Assembly: GCA_016858145.1 (NCBI GenBank)
Contig: JAEHOE010000078.1
Coordinates: 372,001-436,000 of the forward strand
Direction: 5' to 3'
Length of the DNA: 64,000 nt
Source: Edaphochlamys debaryana
Lineage: Eukaryota; Chlorophyta; Chlorophyceae; Chlamydomonadales
Shown here: positions 31,938-42,443 of the stretch, piece after piece
How positions within the stretch are numbered: position 1 is the stretch's first letter
Layout: each line of letters opens with the position of its first letter
Translations under genes and position numbers: made by a program
Notes under the pieces: model-generated
The model's input: the letters and a program-made list of their open reading frames with translations, nothing else
What the model was told of the DNA's origin: nothing
Databases searched by the model: none

Positions 31938-32885
31938 CACCGCCCCTCCCTCCCCTCCCTCCCCTCCCTCCCCTCCCTCCCCTCCCTCCCCTCCCTCCCC
32001 TCCCTCCCCTCCCTCCCCTCCCTCCCCTCCCTCCCCTCCCTCCCCTCCCTCCCCTCCCTCCCCTCCCTCCCCTCCCTCCCCTCCCTCCCCTCCCTCCCCT
32101 CCCTCCCTCCCTCCCCTCCCTCCCCTCCCTCCCCTCCTCCCCTCCCTCCCCTCCCTCCCCTCCTCCCCTCCCTCCCCTCCCTCCCCTCCCTCCCCTCCCT
32201 CCCCTCCCTCCCCTCCCTCCCCTCCCTCCCCTCCCTCCCCTCCCTCCCCTCCCTCCCCTCCCTCCCCTCCCTCCCTCCCCTCCCTCCCCTCCCTCCCCTC
32301 CTCCCTCCTCCCTCCCTCCCCTCCCTCCCCTCCCTCCCCTCCCTCCCCTCCTCCCCTCCCTCCCTCCCTCCCCTCCCTCCCCTCCCTCCCCTCCCTCCCC
32401 TCCCTCCCCTCCCTCCCCTCCCTCCCCTCCCTCCCCTCCCTCCCCTCCCTCCCCTCCCTCCCTCCCCTCCCTCCCCTCCCTCCCTCCCTCCCTCCCTCCC
32501 CTCCCTCCCCTCCCTCCCCTCCCTCCCCTCCCTCCCCTCCCTCCCCTCCCTCCCCTCCCTCCCCTCCCTCCCCTCCCTCCCCCTCCCTCCCCTCCCTCCC
32601 CTCCCTCCCCTCCCTCCCTCCCTCCCCTCCCTCCCCTCCCTCCCTCCCTCCCCTCCCTCCCCTCCCTCCCCTCCCTCCCCTCCCTCCCCTCCCTCCCCCT
32701 CCCTCCCCTCCCTCCCCTCCCTCCCCTCCCTCCCCTCCCTCCCCTCCCTCCCCTCCCTCCCCTCCCTCCCCTCCCTCCCCTCCCTCCCCTCCCTCCCTCC
32801 CTCCCCTCCCTCCCCTCCCTCCCCTCCCTCCCTCCTCCCTCCCTCCCTCCCCTCCCTCCCCTCCCTCCCCTCCCTCCCCTCCCCC
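31938..32885. repeat. ~950-bp CCCCTCCCT pyrimidine microsatellite in intron 8 of D2
   Basis: Mostly nine-base CCCCTCCCT units with occasional 4- or 5-base variants. On the transcribed (minus) strand it is GGGAGGGGA, an all-purine, G-quadruplex and triplex-prone tract. Long Gly/Glu and Pro/Ser open frames across it are artefacts. Confidence 0.95.
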
Positions 32886-35168
32886 TCGCTCCTTCAACCC
32901 CCTCCCCCCCCTCGCCTGCATGAGCACCACCGCCGGCTTCCCGGGCAGCGCCAGCAGCCGACGGACCAGGCGCTCCATGTCCTGGGGGGGGGGGAAGAGA
33001 GGGGGGGAGGGGGGAGGGCAGGGTTTGCCTTGTGTTGTTGCCTCGCTCCTGAGGGCCTTCCTAGTCAGCGGACCAGGGCCAGGCGCTCCACGTCCTGCAA
33101 TCCGACGGGATAGCATTTAGGCGGCTGGACGGGTTGACATTTGGGGGATCAGTCATGATGAGCCAGCCGGGTGAAGGGCCCCGTCACGGCCGTCAGCATG
33201 GCATGCATGTGATGTAAGGCACTCGACCCCGCGGATCCTCGCCTGCACTTCACTTTGACAATTTGGTTGTTGAAGGCAGTGCTATCGATGCCTGGGAGTA
33301 CACGCACGGGCAGCAGCACCTGGTTGTTGATTGAGGCAAGAGAGCTGAAGCAGCAACAGAGCCCATCACTCTACCGGCAGTATCTGGTTCTGCACACCGG
33401 TTTACACATGTCTACCGGCGCTCGCGCACCGTTGTTTAATATGTACTCCACGAAGACCAGATCCGCATCCAGATCCACGGCTTGCTCCAAACACATGGTC
33501 TTGGGGAGGGGAGGAGAGAGGGCAAGGGGAAGGGGCGGGGGCGGAGGCAGGGGGGGGGGCGTCATCTCGAGGTGCTCGAGGATGCGGGCGTGGGTGGGGG
33601 GTAGAAGACATCAACGTAGCGCGAAGCGCCTTGTGGTGGGCGTAGGGGGGGGCACCTCGAGCTCCGGGGGATGCATGGGATGGCCTTGTTACTTTGCGGT
33701 CCCTTTCTGCTGCCTAAGGCCCGCACCACCGCATCCCGCATGGCGCCCAGACCCCCGCCATTGCTCTAAAGGAGCATGTAGAACTGCCCCCCCGCCCCCT
33801 ACAAGGAAAGTTCATAGCCGTACGGACGCCCCCACCCCCATCAGCCTTGTCATCCCTCTCTCCTTCTCTCAGTGCAGGCCGTACGGCACCCACCATGAAG
33901 GTGCACGGAGTGCCGCGCACAGCCCCGTTGCGGGCTGTGATGCTGGTCTGCGGAAAGGATTTGATCTGCGACGGCGTATGGTGGGTGCAAAGGTAGCACA
34001 ACCAAGCCAAGCGACGGGCGGGGTGCGTGCGGAGACTTGTGTGCCCCTGCCTCCGTCCCCCTCCCACCTTGGATCTCCATGCCCGTCGTGGCCGTCACTC
34101 CTCCCTCCTTCCCCCCCTTCCTTAACCAATGCACTTGTTGCATTTGCTGGCCTTGCTTTTCGCGTAACTCGTCTCCCGTGTCTCTTTTCCCCTCCTTGAA
34201 TACGCTCACCAGCCACTGGCTGAAAACGCTGAACCAGCTGTGCTTCTTGTCACTGGTGTCCGAGCCCCACGTGACACTGCGTGGGTGGATGGAGGGAGCG
34301 AAAGACCGGTCCGCACGCTGTGGGGTGACGTTCAGTACGTAGCATTGGCTGGATTGCCCCCGTACGCGTGTGCGGCATGTATGTGCTTACCTCCCCCCCA
34401 GCGCCCCGATCTTGATGGGCTTGGTCCCAACCATCAGGTCACGAACCAGGCGCCGGAGACGAACGCGGGGCCCCACATAGGCTAAGCCCGCCTGACATGA
34501 TGAGGGACGACGTTCAGGGGTGGGAGCAAGGTCGGGAGCAAGCCAGTGCAGATCTCACATGCACGGTTGCTGCCCCCCTCCGTGCGCGTGCCAGCTGGGG
34601 ACACGACAGCTGCTAGTCTTTCGGCCTTCGCCCTCAATCCATTCCCCTCCACTATGTAGAGGGCGGGGGGGAAGCCCCCGCCGGGCAACGTGCTTGCCTT
34701 CAGCTGCGTCCGAGGCAAGCTGAATTTGTAGCCCATGAATGGGGCTAGAATAGACCCAAGCGTGCGGCTATCAACCTGCAGCAGTGAGGGGGGCGGGGTG
34801 GGGGCAAGGTTAACGCAAGCGAGGTGCGCGCGGACGGCACGGACGGCGTGCTGGGGGGCCGAGGTCGGGGACGACGCTGGTGGCGTGGGCACCAACGGCC
34901 CGGCACCAACGGTCCGGTGGCCTCCAGCTCCCTCTCCTTCAGAGCTTGCAGCATGTTTCCTCAGCCCATGCCATTGTCAACGCACGGCTGCCCCTCGCCG
35001 GCAGCAGCGTCACACCTTGATAGTCGCGAGATGAAGGCTGGACCTCGTCCAGAATAGGTCCTCGCGAACCGCTGTGGCCCTGATGCGCCCTGCAATATCT
35101 AGGGCCTCGACATGATGCAGGAACAGAAGCAGGATCGCTACGCTAAGGAGCGATGACGCGGGTGGCAT

Positions 35169-36025
35169 GTCGCCAGGCGGGCGCCAGGCGCCCTACAAAG
35201 CACGGCGATGGTGTTGTTATACACTGGACAAGGTACTTGCGTTGTTCCTGAAGTGCAGTGCCCGTTTTGCGCGACGCTCTAGGTAATCGGTCAGGACGAC
35301 GCACTCGATCTGCTTTCGGCCGTTGCTAGCCACAATTCATAGTTTTTGGGGAAAAAAGACTCGTTACTTAATTCTCCTGGTGCGTGTGGCTGCATAGCTG
35401 ACTTCGGTCGCGGTTTTACGTACTCGGCCACGTACCCGTCAACTTGCATTCTGCCGCGCGCGCTCAGCCCGCTAGCGCCGTGTTATGGTCATTCAGCTCC
35501 TTATGTCGCAGTAGTAACGTGGGCTTAGCTACGAGCCTGACCGAGCCGGCCCTCCGTCCGCATGACCTGTACCGGCTACGCGGTGTCATGAGATCAGACC
35601 CCCTCGCGCGCCCCCGGCCTGTCCCGGGCTCCCACTAGCCAGCACTCTGCCGCAGTCCCCGCAGCCCCCCTTCCGCAGCAGTACAAACTGCAGAAGTCCC
35701 GCATCATTTCCTACCCCTGCCCCTCCCTGCCCCTACCCCTGCCTTTCTATCGTACCACAAATGCGACCACGCCCCCCTTCGCCACACGACCCGGAGCATC
35801 TGTTGCCGCCTCGCCCTTAGGGGGTCGAGCCCTACACCTGCCTCCCTGCCCTCTCACAAGTACACAATCCAGCGCATGCACACACAAAACTGCTGGCCAG
35901 AAGCAGAATGCAGTCATCGAGCACACTCACGACTCACCCTCACGCGCTCGCCGGCTCCCTCCCGCCCCAAGAACCCCACACCCCGCCGCACGCCGCCCCC
36001 GGCAGCCCGGCCGCTACCTGCTTAT
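35169..36025. other. Spacer between tandem SGNH paralogues
   Basis: About 860 bp between the D1 3' end and the D2 5' end. It must contain D1's 3' UTR and D2's promoter. No TGTAA in the expected orientation and no extra gene were recognised. Confidence 0.5.
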
Positions 36026-39000
36026 CTACCCGCTCAATCTCCACCGTGCGGCCTGCTCCAACACCACTCTCCTCAACCGCTGCTGCGCCCTCCGCGCCGC
36101 CGTGCCGTTCTGCCCCTGGCCCGACGACGTTGCTGCAGCGGCTGCCGCGCTGGCGGCCGTGACCCCGTGCTCGAAGTCCCCCTCGGGCACCATGCCGTGG
36201 TCGTGGGCCATGCGCTCCAGCAGGCCGGCCGCCGCCTGGTCCTCCGCCACCACCACGCCCGAGACCTGCGTATGGGCGCGCGGCGGGTGAGCAGGGGTCA
36301 TGCATGGTGGGGCCATGGGTTGCCGTGGAAACGTGTGGTGACTCGGGGTTCGTGGTGGTAAGGGGTTCGGGTGCCGAGCGGGCATGTGCAGGGCACGCAG
36401 GGGGAGAGGCAGCTGCACGAGCGACCCGCGGCGCCCACCTTGAACTTGTGCTCCCCGCTGCTGGTGTCATGGAGCACCCGGATGGTGACACGGCAGTCGG
36501 CGGAGGCGGACACCAGCATCGGAGCGATGTAGGTCTGGGGGGGGGACGGGCGGGCGAAGGCAGGGGGGGTTGGGGGCCCGGGCCGAAGGTAGAAGGCAGC
36601 GGCGGGCGAGCACGCCCTCTAACCTTTCCTCGGGGAGGAGTGATCCTGCCTTCCAGCCCCAGATGCCGTACACGCATACCTGAGAAATCAGCTTGTCGTG
36701 GTGTCCGTCAACCGTCAGGGGCTCGCACGTGCAGTTGGACGAGCATCTGCGAGTTGGGTGGGGCGGCCCTCTTGGTGATACGAGGAAAGCCAAGGCGGAG
36801 CCCAAACTTTGGCGAGCTCTCCAGCCACGCACCTGAACTCGGCCTTGCCCATGTGCTCGTAGGACTTGAGGTGATGGAAGTAGACCTGGGTGGTGTTGGG
36901 CGCAGGCCCGGCCCCCGCCGCCACCCGCCTCCGCGTGTCCAGCCGTACGACCAGCTCGGCCCCCGGCTCCCGGGCCACGAAGCCCCACTTGCCCCGGTCC
37001 TCGTCCTGCACGTTCGTACGGCAAACATGGTTGTACGATAGGTCGTACGACATGGCTGTACGGCAGGCAAAGGATCATGCTACACATGCAGAGTACGCAT
37101 GGACCTACCGTGAAGTTAAACCCTGTTGCGTTGAGCACCATGCTCTGGAATGACGTGCCCACAGCGCACATGGTGGATTCAGGCGACTCGTTGCCTGCGT
37201 GCGGAGGCCCGGAGGGGGAAGGGGAACTGGCAGACGCGAAAAGCAGGCCAGCAAAGTGCAGGCCCGGAGGGGGCGGCGGGAGCTCATATGCAGCGGTAGG
37301 AGCGAGGCGGCGGCTTGCGTGCCGCCCTCAGCCCGGACCACGGGCGCCCTTGCCATCCGTAACCCGCCGCCGTACAGTCAAGTCCCCTCCGTCCCCCGAC
37401 CCTCCACCCCCGCTCTCACCCTCGTACATGGGTCGCCGCAGCGGGCGGCTGTGGATTGCCGCCACCTCTGCAGCCTCAAGTGGGTTCAGCAGCAGGTCCA
37501 CCGCAGTCTCCTGGGCGGACCGTGGATGGGGGGTTGAACCAAGTTTGGTGGTGGAAGGAAGATAGCCCAGCCTGCCTTCTCTCCCCAAACCCCCCCTCCT
37601 CAACACTCGCCTGATCCTCCCCGCCCCCCATGGCCGCCTCCCCATCCCCATCAATAGCTCAGAGCCTCCATCCCAACCACCTGCATGAGGAACACGGCCA
37701 GACTCGCTCGTCACCCCCCACACGCCCGTATCTAGGTAACTACCTCGATTGTCAAGACGAGATTATCAACCCTCTAGCTGCACGCCCACCTGCATGAGGA
37801 ATACCGCCAGATCCGCCATCATCCGGTGCCCCGCATCCCCCGGGTGGTGGTCCGTGAATAGGTCCCGCCAGCGGAAGCCGTCGCGCTGCTCCACCTCTGC
37901 CAGCTCGTACAGTGCGGTGCGGAGGGAGAGCGCTTGAACGTCGTAGTAGTGCGACAGCGAGGCTGTGGCGGAGGGCAAGGTAAGGGGCCGGCGGCCCGCG
38001 GGGCAATAGTCTTGGGGGGATGGTGGCCAGGAAGGGGCTCGACCCGACGCGCCATGCTTCCATCCATCATGCATCCCATCCACGCAATTGTGCCGACGAG
38101 GAAACGCAGCAGCAGAACACACTCACTCTCCACGTCCTCCACGGTTGCGTAGAAGGGCGTCCGCGGCGGCTCCAGATTGGCCATCCCCACATTGGGCACC
38201 TGCGGGGGGCAAGATTCGGGAGGAATTAATAAGAAGCGCTTGAGGCGTGCCCCTTCCCGTCACCCTTCCCGTCAGAGGAGGATCGGAGCCAAGCAAGGAT
38301 GGTAAGGTGTCGGGACTGGGGAGGTTGTAGGGAGCGCTTGAGGCGTGGTTGGGCACGCGAAGGCGTGCCTCTTCCCGTCACCCCGCCCCGCACGCCACCC
38401 GGTCCACACCCGCATGCACCGTCATGCACCCGCGCTCTCCGCGCTCTGGTTTGCACCCGCATAAGCACTTCCCTCTGTCCGCCCCTCCCTCCCCTCCCCT
38501 CCCCTCCCCTCCCCTCCCCTCCCCTCCCCTCCCCTCCCCTCCCCTCCCCTCCCCTCCCCTCCCCTCCCCTCCCCTCCCCTCCCCTCCCCTCCCCTCCCCT
38601 CCCCCTCCCTCCCCTCCCCTCCCCCCCTCCCCTCCCCTCCCCTCCCCTCCCCTCCCCTCCCCTCCCCTCCCCTCCCCTCCGCCCCTCCCCTCCCCTCCCC
38701 TCCCCTCCCCTCCCCTCCCCTCCCCTCCCCTCCCCTCCCCTCCCCTCCCTCCCCTCCCCTCCCCTCCCTCCCCTCCCCTCCCCTCCCCCTCCCCTCCCCC
38801 CTCCCCTCCCCTCCCTCCCTCCCCTCCCCTCCCCTCCCCTCCCCTCCCCTCCCTCCCCTCCCCTCCCCTCCCCTCCCCTCCCCTCCCCTCCCCTCCCCTC
38901 CCCTCCCCTCCCCCTCCCCTCCCCTCCCCTCCCCCTCCCCTCCCCTCCCCTCCCCTCCCCTCCCCTCCCCTCCCCTCCCCTCCCCTCCCCTCCCCTCCTC

Positions 39001-41127
39001 CCCTCCCCTCCCCTCCCCTCCCCTCCCCTCCCCTCCCCTCCCCTCCCCTCCCCTCCCCCCTCCCTCCCCTCCCCTCCCCTCCCCTCCCCTCCCTCCCTCC
39101 CCTCCCTCCCCCTCCCTCCCCTCCCTCCCCTCCCTCCCCCTCCCCTCCCTCCCTCCCTCCCTCCCTCCCCTCCCTCCCCTCCCCCCACTCCCCTCCCTCC
39201 CCCCCCCTCGCCTGCATGAGCACCACCGCCGGCTTCCCGGGCAGCGCCAGCAGCCGACGGACCAGGCGCTCCACGTCCTGGGGGGGGGAAGAGAGGGGGG
39301 GAGGGGGGAGGGCAGGGTTTGCCTTGTGTTGTTGCCTCGCTCCTGAGGGCCTTCCTAGTCAGCGGACCAGGGCCAGGCGCTCCACGTCCTGGGGGGGGGG
39401 AGGGGGAAGATGGATGGGGGTGAATGGGATGGGGCTGGGGCTGGGATGGCGTTGTTTCTTGAGCAGTTGCCAGGCGTGCAGGGTAGCCCGGGGAGCCAGG
39501 CGTGCGGGGCACGTGAGGGGTCACGCTGGCCCCGCCTGGGCCAACCCGGGCCGACCCGGGCCAACCCGGGCCGACCCGGGCAGCCCGGGCTCGCTCGCAT
39601 CCGGCGTTTCCACCTGGTAGCCCCTCTGCCGGGGAACGGACCCCACCTTGACGACGCGGTTGTTTATCACGCTGTAGTCATCACCTGCGGGCGGTGGCAT
39701 GGGCGGAACTTGGCGCTCAGCCTGCCACCAACCAGCGACCATAAACCGACCATAAACCACGCACATGCTGCCATACATGCTGCCATGCTGCCACGCTCCC
39801 ACCGTTGTTCATGACATACTCCACAAAGACCAGATCCGCATCCAGATCCACGGCGTGCTCCAGACACATTATCTTTATTTGGGAGGAAGAGGGGTGGTGG
39901 GAGGGAGGGAGGGACGTGGTGGAGGGACGTGGCCCCGTGGGTCCCGGCCCCCAGAGCAATAGCTGTCCAGTCTCACAAACGCCCACGCTCCACCCACGCA
40001 CCATGAACGTGCATGGGGTTGCTGGTACGGCCCCGTTGCGGGCTGTGATGTTGGTCTCCGGAAAGGAGTCAACCTGCGGTGCGTGGGGTTGGTGCACGGG
40101 GCGGGAAGCACACGTCCAGCGGCACGGGACGGAGCCAACCATCCGCACTCTTACTGAACCCCGCCTTCCTAGCTCCCCTCCTCCCTTCCTCCTCTCCCTC
40201 CCCTGTCCCCGCTCACGCACCACCCATTGGCTAAACACGCTGAACCAGCTGTACTTCTTGTCGCTTGTGCCGTGGCCAGTCGTGACACTGAACGGCAGAT
40301 GCGGGGCGCACAAGTAACGACAGCCGCTTAGCCGACGGGAGGCAGAGGCACGTGACCAGTGGCCAGACCGGCCCCTTGCTTCCAGCGTACAGGTACAGTA
40401 CCGAGAGCGTCGCCCCCTTTACGCATGTATGAGCTTACCTCCCCCCCAGCGCCCCTATCTTGATGGGTTTCGTTCCAATCATTAGATCACGGACCAGGCG
40501 CCGGAGACGCGCCCGGGGGCCCGCGTAGGCCAGGCCCGCCTGAGGCGCAGAGGTGGAGGAGGGCGGTGGCGAGAGGCCGGCTGAATGGCACTGAAGGGGA
40601 GAGCCCCCGGTGGTGAGCGTGGCCCCACCGGTGTTCGCCATGTGGGTCAAGCACCCCCGCGCTGGTCCCACGCCTCCTAAGCAAGCGCATGGGGGGGGGG
40701 CCCGGCGCCGGCGCTCCAGGTCCTACGCCTTGCCTTGAGCTGCGTCAGGGGCAAGCTGAACTTGTAGCCCAGGAATGGGGCCAGGACGGACCCAAGCGGC
40801 ATTTTGTCAACCTGGGCGGCGGGGACGGACGGGCGGAACAGGCGACGGTGGGGGGTAGTCTCCAGCAACCTTCTTTAGGCGGCAACAGCGCTGCCTCTTG
40901 GTCGTCCCACACAACCTTGTAGGTGGACGAACTGTCCTAGCACCACCCGCAGCTGCGTTGCGCACCTCGATTGTCGCTAGGTGATGGCCAGGCCTTGTCC
41001 AGAACAAGTCCTCGCGCACCGGTGTTGCCTTTACGCGCTCTCCGAAATCTATTGCCCTGCCTGGTTGTACATAATGCAAGAAGAGAAGCAGCAGCGCTAC
41101 GAGCGACGACGCCACGGCGGGTGGCAT
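36026..41127 (-). CDS. Secreted SGNH/GDSL-type hydrolase, paralogue D1 (550 aa)
   Basis: Sixteen exons on the minus strand: 41127-40966, 40811-40734, 40539-40439, 40287-40221, 40073-40002, 39872-39803, 39684-39647, 39277-39212, 38199-38127, 37962-37790, 37510-37420, 37194-37109, 37005-36833, 36746-36680, 36534-36439 and 36265-36026. Residues 1-25 are a signal peptide ([20 protein letters not shown], cleaved near GRA|ID). The SGNH block I is GGSVTTGHG with Ser about 114, created across the exon 3/4 junction. Block V is [14 protein letters not shown] with Asp 285 and His 288, the expected catalytic pair. The remaining ~250 residues form a second region with conserved pieces [20 protein letters not shown] and [12 protein letters not shown], and a Ala/Gln-rich end. 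Predicted to act outside the cell or in the secretory path as an esterase/acyl hydrolase, perhaps on wall glycans; substrate unknown. Donors of exons 2 and 8 are GC. Confidence 0.82.
38479..39190. repeat. ~710-bp CCCCT pyrimidine microsatellite in intron 8 of D1
   Basis: Mainly five-base CCCCT units with some CCCTCCCT interruptions at the right end. Same intron as the 31938-32885 tract of D2, but a different dominant unit. Transcribed strand is AGGGG. Confidence 0.95.
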
Positions 41128-42090
41128 GTTGCCGACCGGCGCCGGCGGGAAGCCAAGCGATGCAGCTTTGTTAGACGCGCTACAGTATCTTGGAGTGTGG
41201 GAGTGGGCTCTGCGCTGGAATACACAAGAAATGCCCCGTCGTGAACTGACTCAGTTTCGAGGCTCGTTTAAGGCGGGTTGCCGCCGTCGATATTCTATTC
41301 TATCAGTAGTACGTTAGACAGAAGCTCAGGCGCGGGGGAAATAAGACGGCCGTTTTGCAAAACCTGAACGGGAGCCCCATGAACGGACCATCGCAGCATC
41401 GCTTGTAGGCGCGCAGCTTTGATACTATTTAGCAGACCTGCTTACGGTGCAGGCCGTGCCAGCCCACGCCCGCCGCGCAGACGGTGCATGGTGCACCGTA
41501 TACGTTGGCAGACTGATCGCCCGCACGCCTCCGCGGGGAGTGGGGAGTCGCCACGACGCACACGTAACAGTGTGCATACTGCAGGGCTGCGCGGGCGGCG
41601 ACTGTCGGCCGGATGGCATCTACCCCGCCCGCCCGACACGCTGCGCGACTCTGCAGTGTCGTCCGCAGACAGTGCAGGGGGCGCGCGGGAGTGGCATCGC
41701 TAAGACGCACTTTGAAACTCACGATGGCAACACACGCCGAGCGGGCGGCGTGGCATGGGCCCCGGCCTCCCCCTCCGAACTCCTCCAATCTCTATTGCGC
41801 GTTCCCCCGAGTTCCGCCGCCCTTGCAGGTCGGGGGTCGGGCGCTAGCAGATCGAAGGGTACTCACGACGAAGGATACCATTCAGGACTAGTTGGGGGAG
41901 GCAGCTGGAGATACACCGTGGAGGCCGGCGGGGTGTAACTTTGAGGGCAAGCCAGGCAGCCGGGATTCAGTTGGGGACCAGCCGGTCCTCGGCTGCAGGC
42001 CGGCCAGCTCCGCCCTGATACCAGTAGGTGACCTCGTTCGCAGGTCCTTAACATGAGGGCGTGCGGCGTGTATCGCCCCCCAGTCCCCAC
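41128..42090. other. Head-to-head spacer of SGNH D1 and U-box/ANK copy C, left part
   Basis: Upstream of D1 (-) and, further right, of copy C (+). Short open frames only; no gene or RNA recognised. Confidence 0.5.
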
Positions 42091-42158
42091 AGAAGGGCCC
42101 GAGCCGCCGACGCCGCTGCACCACGCCGCCATGGCCGGGGCATGTCGGGCGGCGGACT
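42091..42158 (+). pseudogene. Orphan ankyrin-exon relic upstream of copy C
   Basis: After CCCCACAG this reads AAGGGCCCGAGCCGCCGACG then CCGCTGCACCACGCCGCCAT, close to the ankyrin exon at 15488 (copy A) and 26997 (copy B), with a few inserted bases that break the frame. It is followed by TGTTCCTGCACT, also found upstream of copy A near 9330. Looks like the residue of another family member or of the duplication breakpoint. Confidence 0.6.
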
Positions 42159-42443
42159 GCTGTCAAGGCCTGGGCTTGTTCCTGCACTCTGCAACGCAAA
42201 ACCGTGCCCTGTTTAGTGCCTACACATTCAATCTCTGCGTGGGGCGCGGGGAACGGGGGAAGGCGCGGGGTACGGGGGGAGTTGGATTTGACACGATTGG
42301 GACGAGATTAACGCTCTTGGCTACTGCCGCAGAATGTAGCTGCGTACATGTATCTTCTGACTTTAGGCGACTGCTCAATGGCGCGCTTTGCCACACTTAC
42401 GGTACCAACATAAAATTGAACGACTGCTCTGCGCACCAATAGC

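Larger units (their letters stand above)
29222..35168 (-). pseudogene. SGNH/GDSL-type hydrolase paralogue D2, frameshifted after the catalytic domain
   Basis: Exons on the minus strand: 35168-35016, 34775-34698, 34491-34391, 34276-34210, 33965-33894, 33499-33430, 33291-33254, 32981-32916, 31895-31823, 31657-31485, 31257-31163, 31046-30962, 30883-30325 (interrupted), about 30224-30157, 30023-29928 and 29434-29222. It has a signal peptide (MPPASSLLSVAILLLFLHH) and SGNH block I GGSVTWGSDTS, split over exons 3/4 as in D1. Block V reads [14 protein letters not shown]. Up to exon 10 the frame is intact. Exon 11 then has a 4-bp insertion relative to D1, so TAA is read at the start of exon 12 (31045-31043). 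Exon 13 carries a 379-bp insertion and a further 2-bp length difference. It may still make a secreted ~329-aa protein lacking the C-terminal domain, so 'pseudogene' is not certain. Confidence 0.75.

Noticed and set aside
31728..33116. 462-aa minus-strand frame of Gly-Glu-Gly repeats (and the Pro-Ser frame opposite)
   Set aside because: It is a translation of the CCCCTCCCT microsatellite. Real exons 8 and 9 of SGNH D2 flank it with proper splice sites, so it is intronic.
38226..39620. Long Gly-Arg-Glu and Pro-Ser frames of 300-430 aa
   Set aside because: Artefact of the CCCCT microsatellite in intron 8 of SGNH D1.
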